NCBI GenBank assembly: GCA_035566435.1
Contig: DATMRF010000054.1
Coordinates: 12,592 to 76,591, forward strand
DNA from: DATMRF01 sp035566435
GTDB taxonomy: Bacteria; Verrucomicrobiota; Verrucomicrobiia; Limisphaerales; UBA8199
Length of the DNA stretch: 64,000 bases
Direction of reading: 5' to 3'
The stretch's first letter is position 1; every line of letters starts with the position of its first letter. Made by a program: the position numbers and the translations under genes. The notes beneath the pieces are model-generated. The model had not been told where the DNA came from. It did no database searches and saw nothing but the letters and a program-made list of their open reading frames with translations. Shown piece after piece: positions 25,721-33,917 of this stretch.

Positions 25721-26758
25721 TTAGAGCCTCAACTTGAGCAGGCCGACCTCGAGCGCAAGCGCTTCCTGAACATTCGTCCGGAGCCAGCGCTGGAGCTGCT
25801 CCATAACCTGCAGGTTATCCAAGGCCTCCGACATCGAGATCCTGCCGGCGACATGCTGAGTTCCCGCCAATCGCGGAAACGTCAACAGCTCCTCTGCCCG
25901 CTTGCCCTCCGACGGCAACGTCGTCAGCCACACATCCCGCAGCCACCACTGCAGCAGTCCGAGCAGATCGGTCCTTTCGCGGCGATATTCCGCCTCAATC
26001 GCGGCGGCCAATTCGCCTTCCCACCGCTCGATCGTCTCCTTTTCCGCTTCTTTGTAGTATTGCAAGGGCGACCGCGCAGTGAGCGTCTTCTCGATGCCGG
26101 CTTTAAGCTCATTGAGTCTCCGCAGCAAAACATCCATGAGCCGATAGCGTCCGAGCAGGCTCTTTTGCGCCGCGCCGGCCATTTCGCTGAACGCGGCGAT
26201 CCATTCCATTTGGGCCGGCTGCAATTGGCGCCGCCCGTCGCCGACAAAATTCAGCCTCAGGCACCGGGAAAGAATGGTCTCCAGAATCCGATGCGGCTCG
26301 GTCGTGAGCAGTACCAGGATGGATTTCGCGGGAGGCTCTTCGAGCGTTTTCAGAAAGGCATTGGCCGCCTTGTCGTTCAAGCGGTCTGCCGCCACCACAA
26401 TCGCCACCTTGTATTCCGCTTCAGTGGGCTTGAGTTGAATCTCCCGCATCAGCTCGCGCATCTGGTCGATCGTGACCACGCGGGTCTTGGATTCCGGACG
26501 AGCCCAATGGACGTCGGCATGGTTGCCGTGCGCAATCTTCTGGCAGGCCAGGCATTGGTCGCAGCAATCGACGGCCGCGCCGCTCTTTTTGACCGGGGTG
26601 TGGCAGTTGAGCGCCTTGGCCAGTATGCGCGCGACGGCTTCTAATTCCCCGAGGTCGTGGCCGGTGAACAGATAAGCGTGGGCAAGGCGCCCGCGTTCCA
26701 ACGAACGCTGGAGCAACTGCACCGCCTGTGGTTGTCCCGGAAAGTCTTTGAATGCCAT
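25721..26758 (-). CDS. holB: DNA polymerase III delta' subunit
   Basis: Clamp-loader subunit, 345 residues. The AAA+ fold has a degenerate Walker A region (AYLFTGHDLGELEAVA), typical of delta', a Cys cluster for zinc (C in ALNCHTP and CCDQCLACQ), a sensor stretch NAFLKTLEEPPAKSILVLLT, and the SRC motif in ETILSRCLRL. The C-terminal half is helical, as expected for the collar domain. I chose the ATG at 26758 (MAFKDFPGQ), which aligns with the usual delta' N-terminus, instead of the frame start at 26797. Followed 8 bases later by a membrane protein gene, preceded by a sugar isomerase on the same strand. Confidence 0.87.
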   Translation of the reverse strand: MAFKDFPGQPQAVQLLQRSLERGRLAHAYLFTGHDLGELEAVARILAKALNCHTPVKKSGAAVDCCDQCLACQKIAHGNHADVHWARPESKTRVVTIDQMRELMREIQLKPTEAEYKVAIVVAADRLNDKAANAFLKTLEEPPAKSILVLLTTEPHRILETILSRCLRLNFVGDGRRQLQPAQMEWIAAFSEMAGAAQKSLLGRYRLMDVLLRRLNELKAGIEKTLTARSPLQYYKEAEKETIERWEGELAAAIEAEYRRERTDLLGLLQWWLRDVWLTTLPSEGKRAEELLTFPRLAGTQHVAGRISMSEALDNLQVMEQLQRWLRTNVQEALALEVGLLKLRL

Positions 26759-26793
26759 CGCTAGCCCCAATCTAAGAAAGGCCGCGCAGAATT

Positions 26794-27669
26794 TCAAAGA
26801 CCAAACACCATCTCGGCCAGCCGCCGCCCGTACTCAACGTAATTCTTCCGCATCGCCCCCTCGTTGCTCACTTCCTTTTGCGCATCGTGGAACACCACCA
26901 CCATGTGAGGTTCGATTGAAACAGCGCCTTTGTAACCGCGGGCGGCGGCATCCTTCAGAATGTCGTGGACCCTCCCCTGCCCCTCACCAGGCCAGGTATA
27001 ATCCGCGTCGTTTTCCGCCGGGTTCCAGGTCGCATCTTTGACGTGGATGTGGACGACATGGTCGCGAACATGCTCCCAGAACTCCCACGGGTCCTGCTTA
27101 GGCCAGGGTTTCGGCTTCGAACGATCAGGATTAAAGATGGGATTCGCGGTATCGAACACCCATTTCAGGCCGGGACATTGATCGAGCAGTTCGAGGGCGT
27201 GCTGCCAGCTCATGCCGCCGTAGTTCATACAGTTCTCGTGCACCGGCTGCAGGCCGGCATCGAGAAAACGATTCGTAACCTCCTTGACGAGCCGGAACAC
27301 TTTGGTTGGGATCCGGTATTCCTCGTTTCCCGGCTTGAAGCTCATGATCCGCACATATTTCGTGCCCAGGCGGCTCATACGCGGAATCGCGCGTTTTACC
27401 TCGGCAAGCGTGAGGTCGAACGGATCATGCAGCCTTTTGGCCCAGTTCATGATCGTCGAGCCGAAACAATAGACGCTGACGCCGGCAGCTTCGAGACGGC
27501 GAACCGCCAGGTCAAAGGCCGGCTCGGCAATATCGTGGAAGTTCGCCTTCCCGAAACCAGGCATCTCGACCCCGCGCATTTCGAGCTGCGTCCACGCCAA
27601 TTCGCGCGTCGCCTGGATCTGGCCGTCGAGGGTTGAAGCGGCTTCATCGCCGATGCCTGTTAGAATCAT
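26794..27669 (-). CDS. Sugar phosphate isomerase/epimerase (xylose isomerase-like TIM barrel)
   Basis: 291-residue AP-endonuclease-2/xylose-isomerase-like barrel. Metal-site positions are visible: Glu in PVHENCMNYGG, Asp/Asn in WVFDTANPIF, His in HIHVKDATW and Glu in VSIEPHM. Such proteins epimerise or isomerise sugars, or dehydrate inositol derivatives, in the cytoplasm; the substrate cannot be told from sequence. It lies just downstream of a Gfo/Idh/MocA oxidoreductase on the same strand (147-base gap), the usual partnership in Planctomycetota and Verrucomicrobiota sugar catabolism. Confidence 0.87.
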   Translation of the reverse strand: MILTGIGDEAASTLDGQIQATRELAWTQLEMRGVEMPGFGKANFHDIAEPAFDLAVRRLEAAGVSVYCFGSTIMNWAKRLHDPFDLTLAEVKRAIPRMSRLGTKYVRIMSFKPGNEEYRIPTKVFRLVKEVTNRFLDAGLQPVHENCMNYGGMSWQHALELLDQCPGLKWVFDTANPIFNPDRSKPKPWPKQDPWEFWEHVRDHVVHIHVKDATWNPAENDADYTWPGEGQGRVHDILKDAAARGYKGAVSIEPHMVVVFHDAQKEVSNEGAMRKNYVEYGRRLAEMVFGL

Positions 27670-27816
27670 AGGCCTGGGCAGATTCTCGTGGTTAGATCTT
27701 TGACCGCCGATTTCGTAGATGAGCGCGGATTGCTGTCCCTGCTTCTGCGATATCCGCGCAATCCGCGGTTCGAGATGGTTCCGCTACGGCAAGGCGACTT
27801 CTCACTATTCGTGTCG

Positions 27817-28971
27817 TTACCTCTTGAAAGACTTCGCAAAATCTTCATTCGTCACCTCGACGACCTTCTTTTGCATTTTCGAACCGGCGATCAACTCGTT
27901 TAACTTGCGCTCGTAGGCCGCGCTGTCCATGGGAAGCTCGATCGTCTCGCCGAGCAACGATGAGTAGAGCAGCACATTGGCCAGCTCCACCGAGTGAATC
28001 CCTTCGGCGCCGGGAGCGACAAGCGGTTCGTCATCAAGGATCGCATTGACGAAATTCTGCATCAGGACAGCGTGCCCATTGACGGCGTTTTCGACTGGGA
28101 TTTCAACCTGCCAGACCTCCGGTTTGGCAAAGCCGAGCTTGGCGGATTTGCTGAACTGCAGCATGTCAGTCTCGTTACGCGTGAAATGGATCTGGTCGCT
28201 TTCCAGGAGCAGTTTGCCGCGGGTACCGACGATTTCGAAGCGGTTGGAGCCGGGGGCTTCGCCAGTTGACGAGACAAACGTGCCGGTGGCGCCGTTAGAG
28301 TACTCGAGATACGCGGTGACGTTATCCTCCACTTCAATGTCGTGGAACCGGCCAAGCTGGCAGAAGCCGCGCACCCGCGCCGGCATCCCGAGCAGCCACT
28401 GCATAACGTCAAGGTTATGCAGGCACTGGTTGAGAAGGACGCCACCGCCTTCACCCTTCCAGGTCGCGCGCCAGCCGCCGCTGGCGTAGTAGGCCTCAGT
28501 GCGGAACCAGTCCGTCATGATCCAACTCATGCGCACGAGCTGGCCAAGCTCACCAGAGCGGATGAGCTTCTGGATTTTCAGATAGCGCGGCTCGGCCCGG
28601 AGCTGAAACATGCCGGCGAATTTCAGGGCCGGCTTCTGCCGATGCGCGGCGATCAGCCGCTCAGCATCCGCTTTGTGGGCTGAGATAGGCTTTTCGACCA
28701 TCACGTGCACGCCCTGCCGGAGGGCGGCGATTCCTAAAGTGGTGTGTTGATAATGCGGCGTCGCGATGATTACGGCATCCACCAGGGCGGAGTGAATTAG
28801 CGCTTCCCCATCAGTAAACGTTTTGAGGGGTTTATACTTCTCCAGCTTGGCCGGCACGGCGTCCGAGACCGCGACCAACTCGGCGCGATTCACCTTGCCG
28901 GCCCTGAGATAGCCTGCATGGTGCTGGCCGATGTTGCCGAGGCCGATAATGCCCAGACGCACGTTGGTCAT
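27817..28971 (-). CDS. Gfo/Idh/MocA family NAD(P)-dependent oxidoreductase
   Basis: 384 residues. The N-terminal Rossmann fold has LGIIGLGNIGQHHAG (GxGxxG) and the family EKP motif in VMVEKPISAHKAD, with the catalytic Lys. The C-terminal alpha/beta dimerisation domain includes GGVLLNQCLHNLDVMQWLLG. These enzymes oxidise or reduce cyclic sugars and inositols. No signal peptide, so cytoplasmic. The adjacent sugar isomerase makes a two-step pathway plausible. The ATG at 28971 is the natural start: it directly precedes the Rossmann strand. Confidence 0.9.
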   Translation of the reverse strand: MTNVRLGIIGLGNIGQHHAGYLRAGKVNRAELVAVSDAVPAKLEKYKPLKTFTDGEALIHSALVDAVIIATPHYQHTTLGIAALRQGVHVMVEKPISAHKADAERLIAAHRQKPALKFAGMFQLRAEPRYLKIQKLIRSGELGQLVRMSWIMTDWFRTEAYYASGGWRATWKGEGGGVLLNQCLHNLDVMQWLLGMPARVRGFCQLGRFHDIEVEDNVTAYLEYSNGATGTFVSSTGEAPGSNRFEIVGTRGKLLLESDQIHFTRNETDMLQFSKSAKLGFAKPEVWQVEIPVENAVNGHAVLMQNFVNAILDDEPLVAPGAEGIHSVELANVLLYSSLLGETIELPMDSAAYERKLNELIAGSKMQKKVVEVTNEDFAKSFKR

Positions 28972-29259
28972 GCGCGCAGTTTAATCGGCGGTTGCCGCAC
29001 GGCCAATGAAATTAGAGACGACAGAGGGTTTTGCCGGGTAGCAGACCCGCTAATCAGTTCGGGTCACTTTACTCCCTCAGACTGTCCTGTCTAGGCCGTT
29101 TTGGCTGTGCGCGTGTTCCGGCCGTCTTGACTCCCTGCGGCATCAAAGCACAATCGCGATGTCCAATTTGATGCACTTACTTACGACCCGTCCGACAACA
29201 TCCGGGTTCGCTGCGCGGCGGGAAACGACTGTCGAGCGGCTGGCAGCCTCACACCCGCG

Positions 29260-29613
29260 ATGCCCCCGCAACGTTCCAAACGCCTGCTTGTGTTGGCGAC
29301 CGGTGCCGGGACAATTCTGTTGGTGCTTGTCGTCTTTTCGATGGGTCGCGCGCGTCCACGCCCACCGCTGCCCAACCCGAACGGCTACGACGATTTCCTC
29401 CAGGCGGCCGCATTCCTGACCGGCGACCTCAATAACGCTCGATGCTCGACGCCGATGAGCTTCGGGCATTGGTTTCCACAAACACTGAATCGCCGGCCCG
29501 CCCTCGGGCTTCTCACTCCAGTCGAATACCAACCTGACCTCGAGTGCATGGTCCAGCGTTACCAACGCCGCCATCCAGACCAATGGAGGATTCCAGATCA
29601 CCGTGCCATTTAA
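29260..29613 (+). pseudogene. Decayed remnant of a single-pass membrane protein
   Basis: The frame opens with a membrane anchor (KRLLVLATGAGTILLVLVVF) and the segment PLPNPNGYDDFLQAAAFLTGD, which I recognise as the start of a longer verrucomicrobial protein family. After about 29435 the family-like continuation (MLDADELRALVSTNTES) appears in a different frame and then breaks off. A frameshift plus loss of the 3' part is the simplest reading. Recognition is from memory, so moderate confidence only. Confidence 0.4.
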
Positions 29614-29951
29614 CCGCCTTGCGGTCTTTTACAGGTTGAAACTGTAGGGTTCTCTTGTGGTCTTTGCGCTCGCTTGTGGCGATGCCGGAGTCCGGTATCC
29701 GGCTCGGATGATTGCTCGAACCCTTCGGCGCCGTTGTGAACAACCTGTGAACAGACTGTGGATAGATTTCAATAATTGATTCTGGATTCCTCCCTGGCAG
29801 GTTGAGCATGATGCGGCCCGTTGGCTCCATCCTCCGGTCCGTGGCCGGAGCGGGCACTCTCAGGAATCTGGTCGGGACTTTTGCGCATCAGCAGGACGCC
29901 TTTCTTAAACCTGCGCCGGACACGTTTTTCAGCCGGAACACGTGCGCACAA
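29614..29951. other. Intergenic, no recognisable gene
   Basis: About 340 bases with no supported coding sequence. The 3' part directly precedes a small conserved-type gene; an upstream in-frame ATG at 29802 exists, but its extra residues show no family character. Confidence 0.5.
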
Positions 29952-30173
29952 ATGACCAAGCCTAAGGCTATTATGCGCGTTTTGCTGCGTGATGTTAGAA
30001 CCGGGCTGTATTTTCGCCAGCCTCATGGTTGGACGGCTGAAACCGAGCAGGCGCAGAGTTTCAAGCACAGCGCCGAAGCGATGAACCTCGCGCGCAAACA
30101 ACGCGTCCAGGAAGCGGAGGTCATCCTATCATTCGAAGAATCCAGTTACGCTGTCGCCTTACCGTTGCCTTAA
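29952..30173 (+). CDS. Small conserved-type protein of unknown function
   Basis: 73 residues starting MTKPKAIMRVLLRDVRTGLY, with QPHGWTAETEQAQSF, HSAEAMNLARK and a final VILSFEESSYAVALPL. This resembles a short cytoplasmic family I associate with Limisphaerales (RDxxTGLYF, W, FxHS, LSFE motifs in this order). Function unknown. An in-frame start at 29802 would add 50 residues without similarity. Stands alone on the plus strand. Confidence 0.5.
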   Translation: MTKPKAIMRVLLRDVRTGLYFRQPHGWTAETEQAQSFKHSAEAMNLARKQRVQEAEVILSFEESSYAVALPLP

Positions 30174-30218
30174 GATGAATTCCTGTCCCGGGGGCTGCTG
30201 CCGCTAGTCACCGAAGCC

Positions 30219-30305
30219 GTGGGTAGGGAGTGTTGTCCTCAACGCGCCACGAGCTCCCACCTGGCACCAATGCAGGGCACGTTGAGGATAACACGCCCTA
30301 CCCAC
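30219..30305. repeat. Inverted-repeat REP element (GGTAGGG family)
   Basis: The left arm at 30219-30248 (GTGGGTAGGGAGTGTTGTCC, then TCAACGCGCC) and the right arm at 30275-30305 are near-perfect reverse complements around a 26-base loop. Core matches the repeats at 18435 and 52516. Located in the gap before a glycoside-hydrolase-like gene. Confidence 0.7.
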
Positions 30306-30414
30306 TCCTATGCGGTCGCTCTCGTGTTACGGTCCGACCTCAGGCCTTGTACGTTCATGACGCCAACTGAAATGCGCTTGCCGGCCTGGAGGCACCGACT
30401 AAAGTTCGACCGAA

Positions 30415-32727
30415 ATGCACGCACCAACCGCATACTTCCTCAGCCTCGCCTGCCCTTTGGTTTCCCTGGCTAACTTGGCGGCCTTGGCCGCCGAACCGCC
30501 CGGCGACTTTAACTCCCGCTCGAACTCGCCCGTAGTTATCACCGCCGGCGCCGATTGGGTTCCCTTGCGACCGGAACTGGACATCGAGCCCGGCTCGGCC
30601 CTGGACTTCACCGGGGTGGCCGGCACCGATGCCCCGGCCGGAAAGCACGGCCGGGTTATCGCACGGCCCGACGGTCAATTCGCATTCGCCGACTCGCCGA
30701 AGGAGCCGCGCCGGTTTTATGGCGTCAACGTCTGCTTTAGCGCGCTGTACCTGGAAAAGGAGCAAGCCGACCATGTCGCAGCGCGGCTCTCGCGCCTTGG
30801 CTACAACGCGCTGCGGATTCACCACTATGAAAACGAGCTGTGCCAGGGCCAGCCTGACACGACCACCTTTAACCCGCAGAAATTGGACCAGTTCGACTAC
30901 TTCATGGCCGCGTTGATTCGCCACGGCATTTACCTGACGACCGACCTCTACGTTTCCCGGAGCGTGCCCTATCGCGAGGTGGGCATCGACCGCGATGGGC
31001 GGATTCCCATGGATACTTACAAAGTGCTGGTGCCGGTCCATCAGGGAGCCTTCGAAAACTGGAAAAAGTTTGCGCGCGCTTTTCTCGGACACTTGAACCC
31101 CTACACCAGGCGCCGATACGCGGACGAGTCCGCGCTCGCCTGGCTGGCCATGATCAACGAGGGCAATTTCGGCAACTTCTACAAAGATATCCGAAGCATC
31201 CCCGAGTGGAAACAGGCATGGAACGTTTGGCTCGCGAAACGCTATGCCGGCCGGCCGGCCCTCGCGGGCGCCTGGAGCGGTGAAATAAAACCAGACGAGG
31301 ACGCCTCGGTCCAAACGGTAGCTCTGCCGGAAAACCTCTCCGGAAAGGGGCTGCGGACCCGCGATTGCATCGCGTTCCTGGCCGACACCGACCGCGACAT
31401 GGTACTGCGGATGAAGAAGTTCTTGCGTGAGGAACTGGGCTGCCGCGCGTTGATTAGTAACTCCAGTTCCTGGACTCGGTTTACGACGGATCAGTCGGCC
31501 CGCCAGGTCTATGACTATGTCGATGACCATTTTTATGTGGATCATCCGCGTTTTCTCGAAGGGCCCTGGCGCCTGCCCAGCCGCTGCCCGAACACCAGTC
31601 CCATCGCCGATGGCGCGCCGGGCGGGCGGCCCCTCGCGTTCACGCGCCTGTTCGACAAGCCGTTCACCGTTACCGAATACAACTACTCGGCTCCGGGGAG
31701 ATTTCGCGGGGTTGGCGGCATCCTGACCGGAGCGTTGGGCGCGCTGCAAGGCTGGGGCGGCATCTGGCGCTTCGCCTACAGCCACAGCCGCGGCACCCTC
31801 GCCGCTCCTTCGCCCATAGGTTATTTCGATGTGGCGTCCGACCCGCTCAGCCAGGCCGCCGAGCGCGCCTCCCTCTGTCTCTTCGCTCGCGGCGACCTGC
31901 AAACCGCCCCGCACTCGGTGGTGCTGGTTATGACCGAGGCGGACCTCGCGAAGCCGGCGCCCCGGATTCCAACGCTCGCGACCAGTTGGCATTGGCTGGC
32001 CTGGGTGACCCGCATCGGCACCGAAGTCGTCCCTTCACCGAAGACTGCAGTGTCGTTCGATGCGATCCTGCCGCTGGCCTGGCAGACGCCTGCCTCGGCT
32101 TATAATCCGAGGCAGGTGCTGAATCTTGAACCCTATACGGTCGATAATGACACCTTGGTTTCCGCCCTCCAACAGAAACACCTCTTCGCTCCTGATGCCG
32201 TTCTCGATCCAAAGCTCAAACGCTTCCGCAGTGAAACGGGCGAAATCACGGTGGACGGAACCACTGGCCAGCTGGTGCTGGACACTCCGCGCACCGCCGG
32301 CGGGTACTCGCTAGCAGGACAAACCATCGAAGCAAAACGAGCCGGGGTGACGATTTCGATTCAGGGCAGCGACGCGACGGTTTGGGTCAGCGCGCTGGAC
32401 CGGCGCCCGATTCGCCGCAGCAGTCGCCTCCTGGTCACGCACCTCACCGATTTACAGAACTCCGAAATCCGCTACGCCGAACCGGCTCGCCAGACCTTAT
32501 TGGACTGGGGCCATTTGCCGTACCTGGTTCGCACCGGCACTGCGGAGTTGAGCTTGCAACTGAAATCGCCAGGGCGATTTCATGTTTGGGCGTTGGGCTC
32601 CCGGGGCAACCGCCTCGCCGAGCTGCCCGCCAGGACCGAGAGGGGAACCTTGCGCTTTATCGCTGATGTAGCCGGCGCGCCAGAAGCCGGGGCGCGCATG
32701 CTCTACGAAGTAGCCGAGACACGCTGA
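30415..32727 (+). CDS. Secreted glycoside-hydrolase-like protein (TIM-barrel, clan GH-A-like)
   Basis: 770 residues beginning with a signal peptide (HAPTAYFLSLACPLVSLANLAALAA). The first half looks like a GH-A TIM barrel: RFYGVNVCFSALYLEKEQ, GYNALRIHHYENEL, LAWLAMINEGNF (the N-E pair expected for acid/base) and FTVTEYNYSAPG (a candidate nucleophile Glu). The second half is beta-rich and ends in a sandwich domain. Related proteins in Verrucomicrobiota are annotated as putative glycoside hydrolases of unknown specificity; I cannot assign a substrate. Monocistronic, with a REP-like inverted repeat upstream and the ribosomal genes downstream. Confidence 0.75.
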   Translation: MHAPTAYFLSLACPLVSLANLAALAAEPPGDFNSRSNSPVVITAGADWVPLRPELDIEPGSALDFTGVAGTDAPAGKHGRVIARPDGQFAFADSPKEPRRFYGVNVCFSALYLEKEQADHVAARLSRLGYNALRIHHYENELCQGQPDTTTFNPQKLDQFDYFMAALIRHGIYLTTDLYVSRSVPYREVGIDRDGRIPMDTYKVLVPVHQGAFENWKKFARAFLGHLNPYTRRRYADESALAWLAMINEGNFGNFYKDIRSIPEWKQAWNVWLAKRYAGRPALAGAWSGEIKPDEDASVQTVALPENLSGKGLRTRDCIAFLADTDRDMVLRMKKFLREELGCRALISNSSSWTRFTTDQSARQVYDYVDDHFYVDHPRFLEGPWRLPSRCPNTSPIADGAPGGRPLAFTRLFDKPFTVTEYNYSAPGRFRGVGGILTGALGALQGWGGIWRFAYSHSRGTLAAPSPIGYFDVASDPLSQAAERASLCLFARGDLQTAPHSVVLVMTEADLAKPAPRIPTLATSWHWLAWVTRIGTEVVPSPKTAVSFDAILPLAWQTPASAYNPRQVLNLEPYTVDNDTLVSALQQKHLFAPDAVLDPKLKRFRSETGEITVDGTTGQLVLDTPRTAGGYSLAGQTIEAKRAGVTISIQGSDATVWVSALDRRPIRRSSRLLVTHLTDLQNSEIRYAEPARQTLLDWGHLPYLVRTGTAELSLQLKSPGRFHVWALGSRGNRLAELPARTERGTLRFIADVAGAPEAGARMLYEVAETR

Positions 32728-32803
32728 AGCCGGTCAATTCCCACTTTGTCATTCCCCCAAGGTCGTTCTAGCGTAGGCCCTTCCAGTGACACGGAAATAG
32801 TTG

Positions 32804-32831
32804 TTGCAGGCCTCGCCTCGTTTGGTATATT
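32804..32831 (+). promoter_or_regulatory. Candidate sigma-70-type promoter for rpsL-rpsG
   Basis: TTGCAG (32804-32809), a 16-base spacer and TATATT (32826-32831) lie upstream of rpsL and would give a leader of about 45 bases. No clear Shine-Dalgarno precedes the rpsL start. Judged by consensus and position only. Confidence 0.5.
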
Positions 32832-32883
32832 CCGCGCTCCGTTTGCCAGGTGAGGCAGAACGGGCAGAATTTCTTTACACGAA

Positions 32884-33315
32884 ATGCCGACAATTAATCA
32901 ATTGGTCCGCAAGGGCCGAAGTAAGCTGAAGCACAAGTCAAAGTCGCCAGCTCTGGAAAACTCTCCGTTCCGCCGGGGCGTTTGTATCCAGGTGATGACC
33001 CGCACGCCCAAGAAACCCAATTCGGCGATGCGCAAGGTCGCCAAAGTCCGCCTCACCAACGGTTACGAAGTGATCGCCTATATTCCGGACGAAGGCCATA
33101 ATTTGCAGGAACACTCGATCGTGCTGGTACGCGGCGGCCGCGTGAAAGACCTTCCCGGCGTCCGTTACCATATTGTCCGCGGCACGCTCGACGCCGCGGG
33201 CGTGGAGAAGCGTCGCGTGAGCCGGTCGAAATATGGTGTGAAACGCCCCAAAGAGGGAGCGAAACCCGCCGCTGCCTCGGCCCCTGCTGCCGCCCCCGCT
33301 GCTCCGGCTGCGTAA
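32884..33315 (+). CDS. rpsL: 30S ribosomal protein S12
   Basis: Decoding-centre protein of the small subunit. The core is canonical: MPTINQLVRKGR, the TPKKPNSAMRK loop and the RGGRVKDLPGVRYH loop, both with the wild-type Lys residues whose substitution gives streptomycin resistance elsewhere. At 143 residues it exceeds the usual 123-125; the extra length is an Ala/Pro tail after GVKRPKEG. First gene of a str-type cluster, 31 bases before rpsG. Confidence 0.98.
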   Translation: MPTINQLVRKGRSKLKHKSKSPALENSPFRRGVCIQVMTRTPKKPNSAMRKVAKVRLTNGYEVIAYIPDEGHNLQEHSIVLVRGGRVKDLPGVRYHIVRGTLDAAGVEKRRVSRSKYGVKRPKEGAKPAAASAPAAAPAAPAA

Positions 33316-33346
33316 CCAATTCAACCTCTTAACGTTTTAACGAATC

Positions 33347-33820
33347 ATGTCTCGACGTCGCCAAGCCACTAAACGGCCGATCTCCAAGGACGCAAAATTC
33401 AACAGCACGCTGGTCTCGCGCCTGGTCAATACGGTCATGGAGCGGGGCAAAAAAACGGTTGCCCAGCGGATTGTCTATGGCGCGTTCGACCAGATCGCGA
33501 CCAAAAATCCGGCGACCAATCCCTTGGATGTGCTACAACGAGCAGTCGATAACGCCAAACCTCGTCTGGAAGTCAAGGCCCGCCGCGTCGGCGGAGCCAC
33601 CTATCAGGTGCCGCTCGAAGTGCCCTCCGACCGCCAGTTCGCGCTGGCACTGCGGTGGCTGGTGGATTTTGCCGATAACCGCAAGGGCGTTCCGATGAAG
33701 GAAGCCCTCGCGTCGGAGATCATGGACGCCTACCAGGGCCAGGGTAACGCGATCCGCAAACGCGACGAGGTCCACAAGATGGCCCAGGCGAACAAGGCAT
33801 TTGCACATTTCCGTTGGTAG
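33347..33820 (+). CDS. rpsG: 30S ribosomal protein S7
   Basis: Primary 16S rRNA-binding protein nucleating the 30S head. It begins MSRRRQATKR and contains PLDVLQRAVDNAKPRLEVK and GGATYQVPLEV, ending KANKAFAHFRW, all typical; 157 residues is the normal size. Follows rpsL by 31 bases, and a strong terminator separates it from fusA. Confidence 0.98.
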   Translation: MSRRRQATKRPISKDAKFNSTLVSRLVNTVMERGKKTVAQRIVYGAFDQIATKNPATNPLDVLQRAVDNAKPRLEVKARRVGGATYQVPLEVPSDRQFALALRWLVDFADNRKGVPMKEALASEIMDAYQGQGNAIRKRDEVHKMAQANKAFAHFRW

Positions 33821-33838
33821 GATAAAATACCTAGAGTG

Positions 33839-33872
33839 CGCCCCGGAGGCAGTAAGTTTCTCGGGGCGTTTT
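33839..33872 (+). terminator. Terminator or attenuator between rpsG and fusA
   Basis: CGCCCCGGAG (33839-33848) pairs with CTCGGGGCG (33860-33868) and is followed by TTTT. Rho-independent in form, and it sits inside the str cluster, so fusA is probably expressed by partial read-through or from its own promoter in the 45 bases before its start. Confidence 0.75.
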
Positions 33873-33917
33873 CATTCCCGGCGGGCTCGTTTTATAACCG
33901 ATTATCAGGATAATTAG

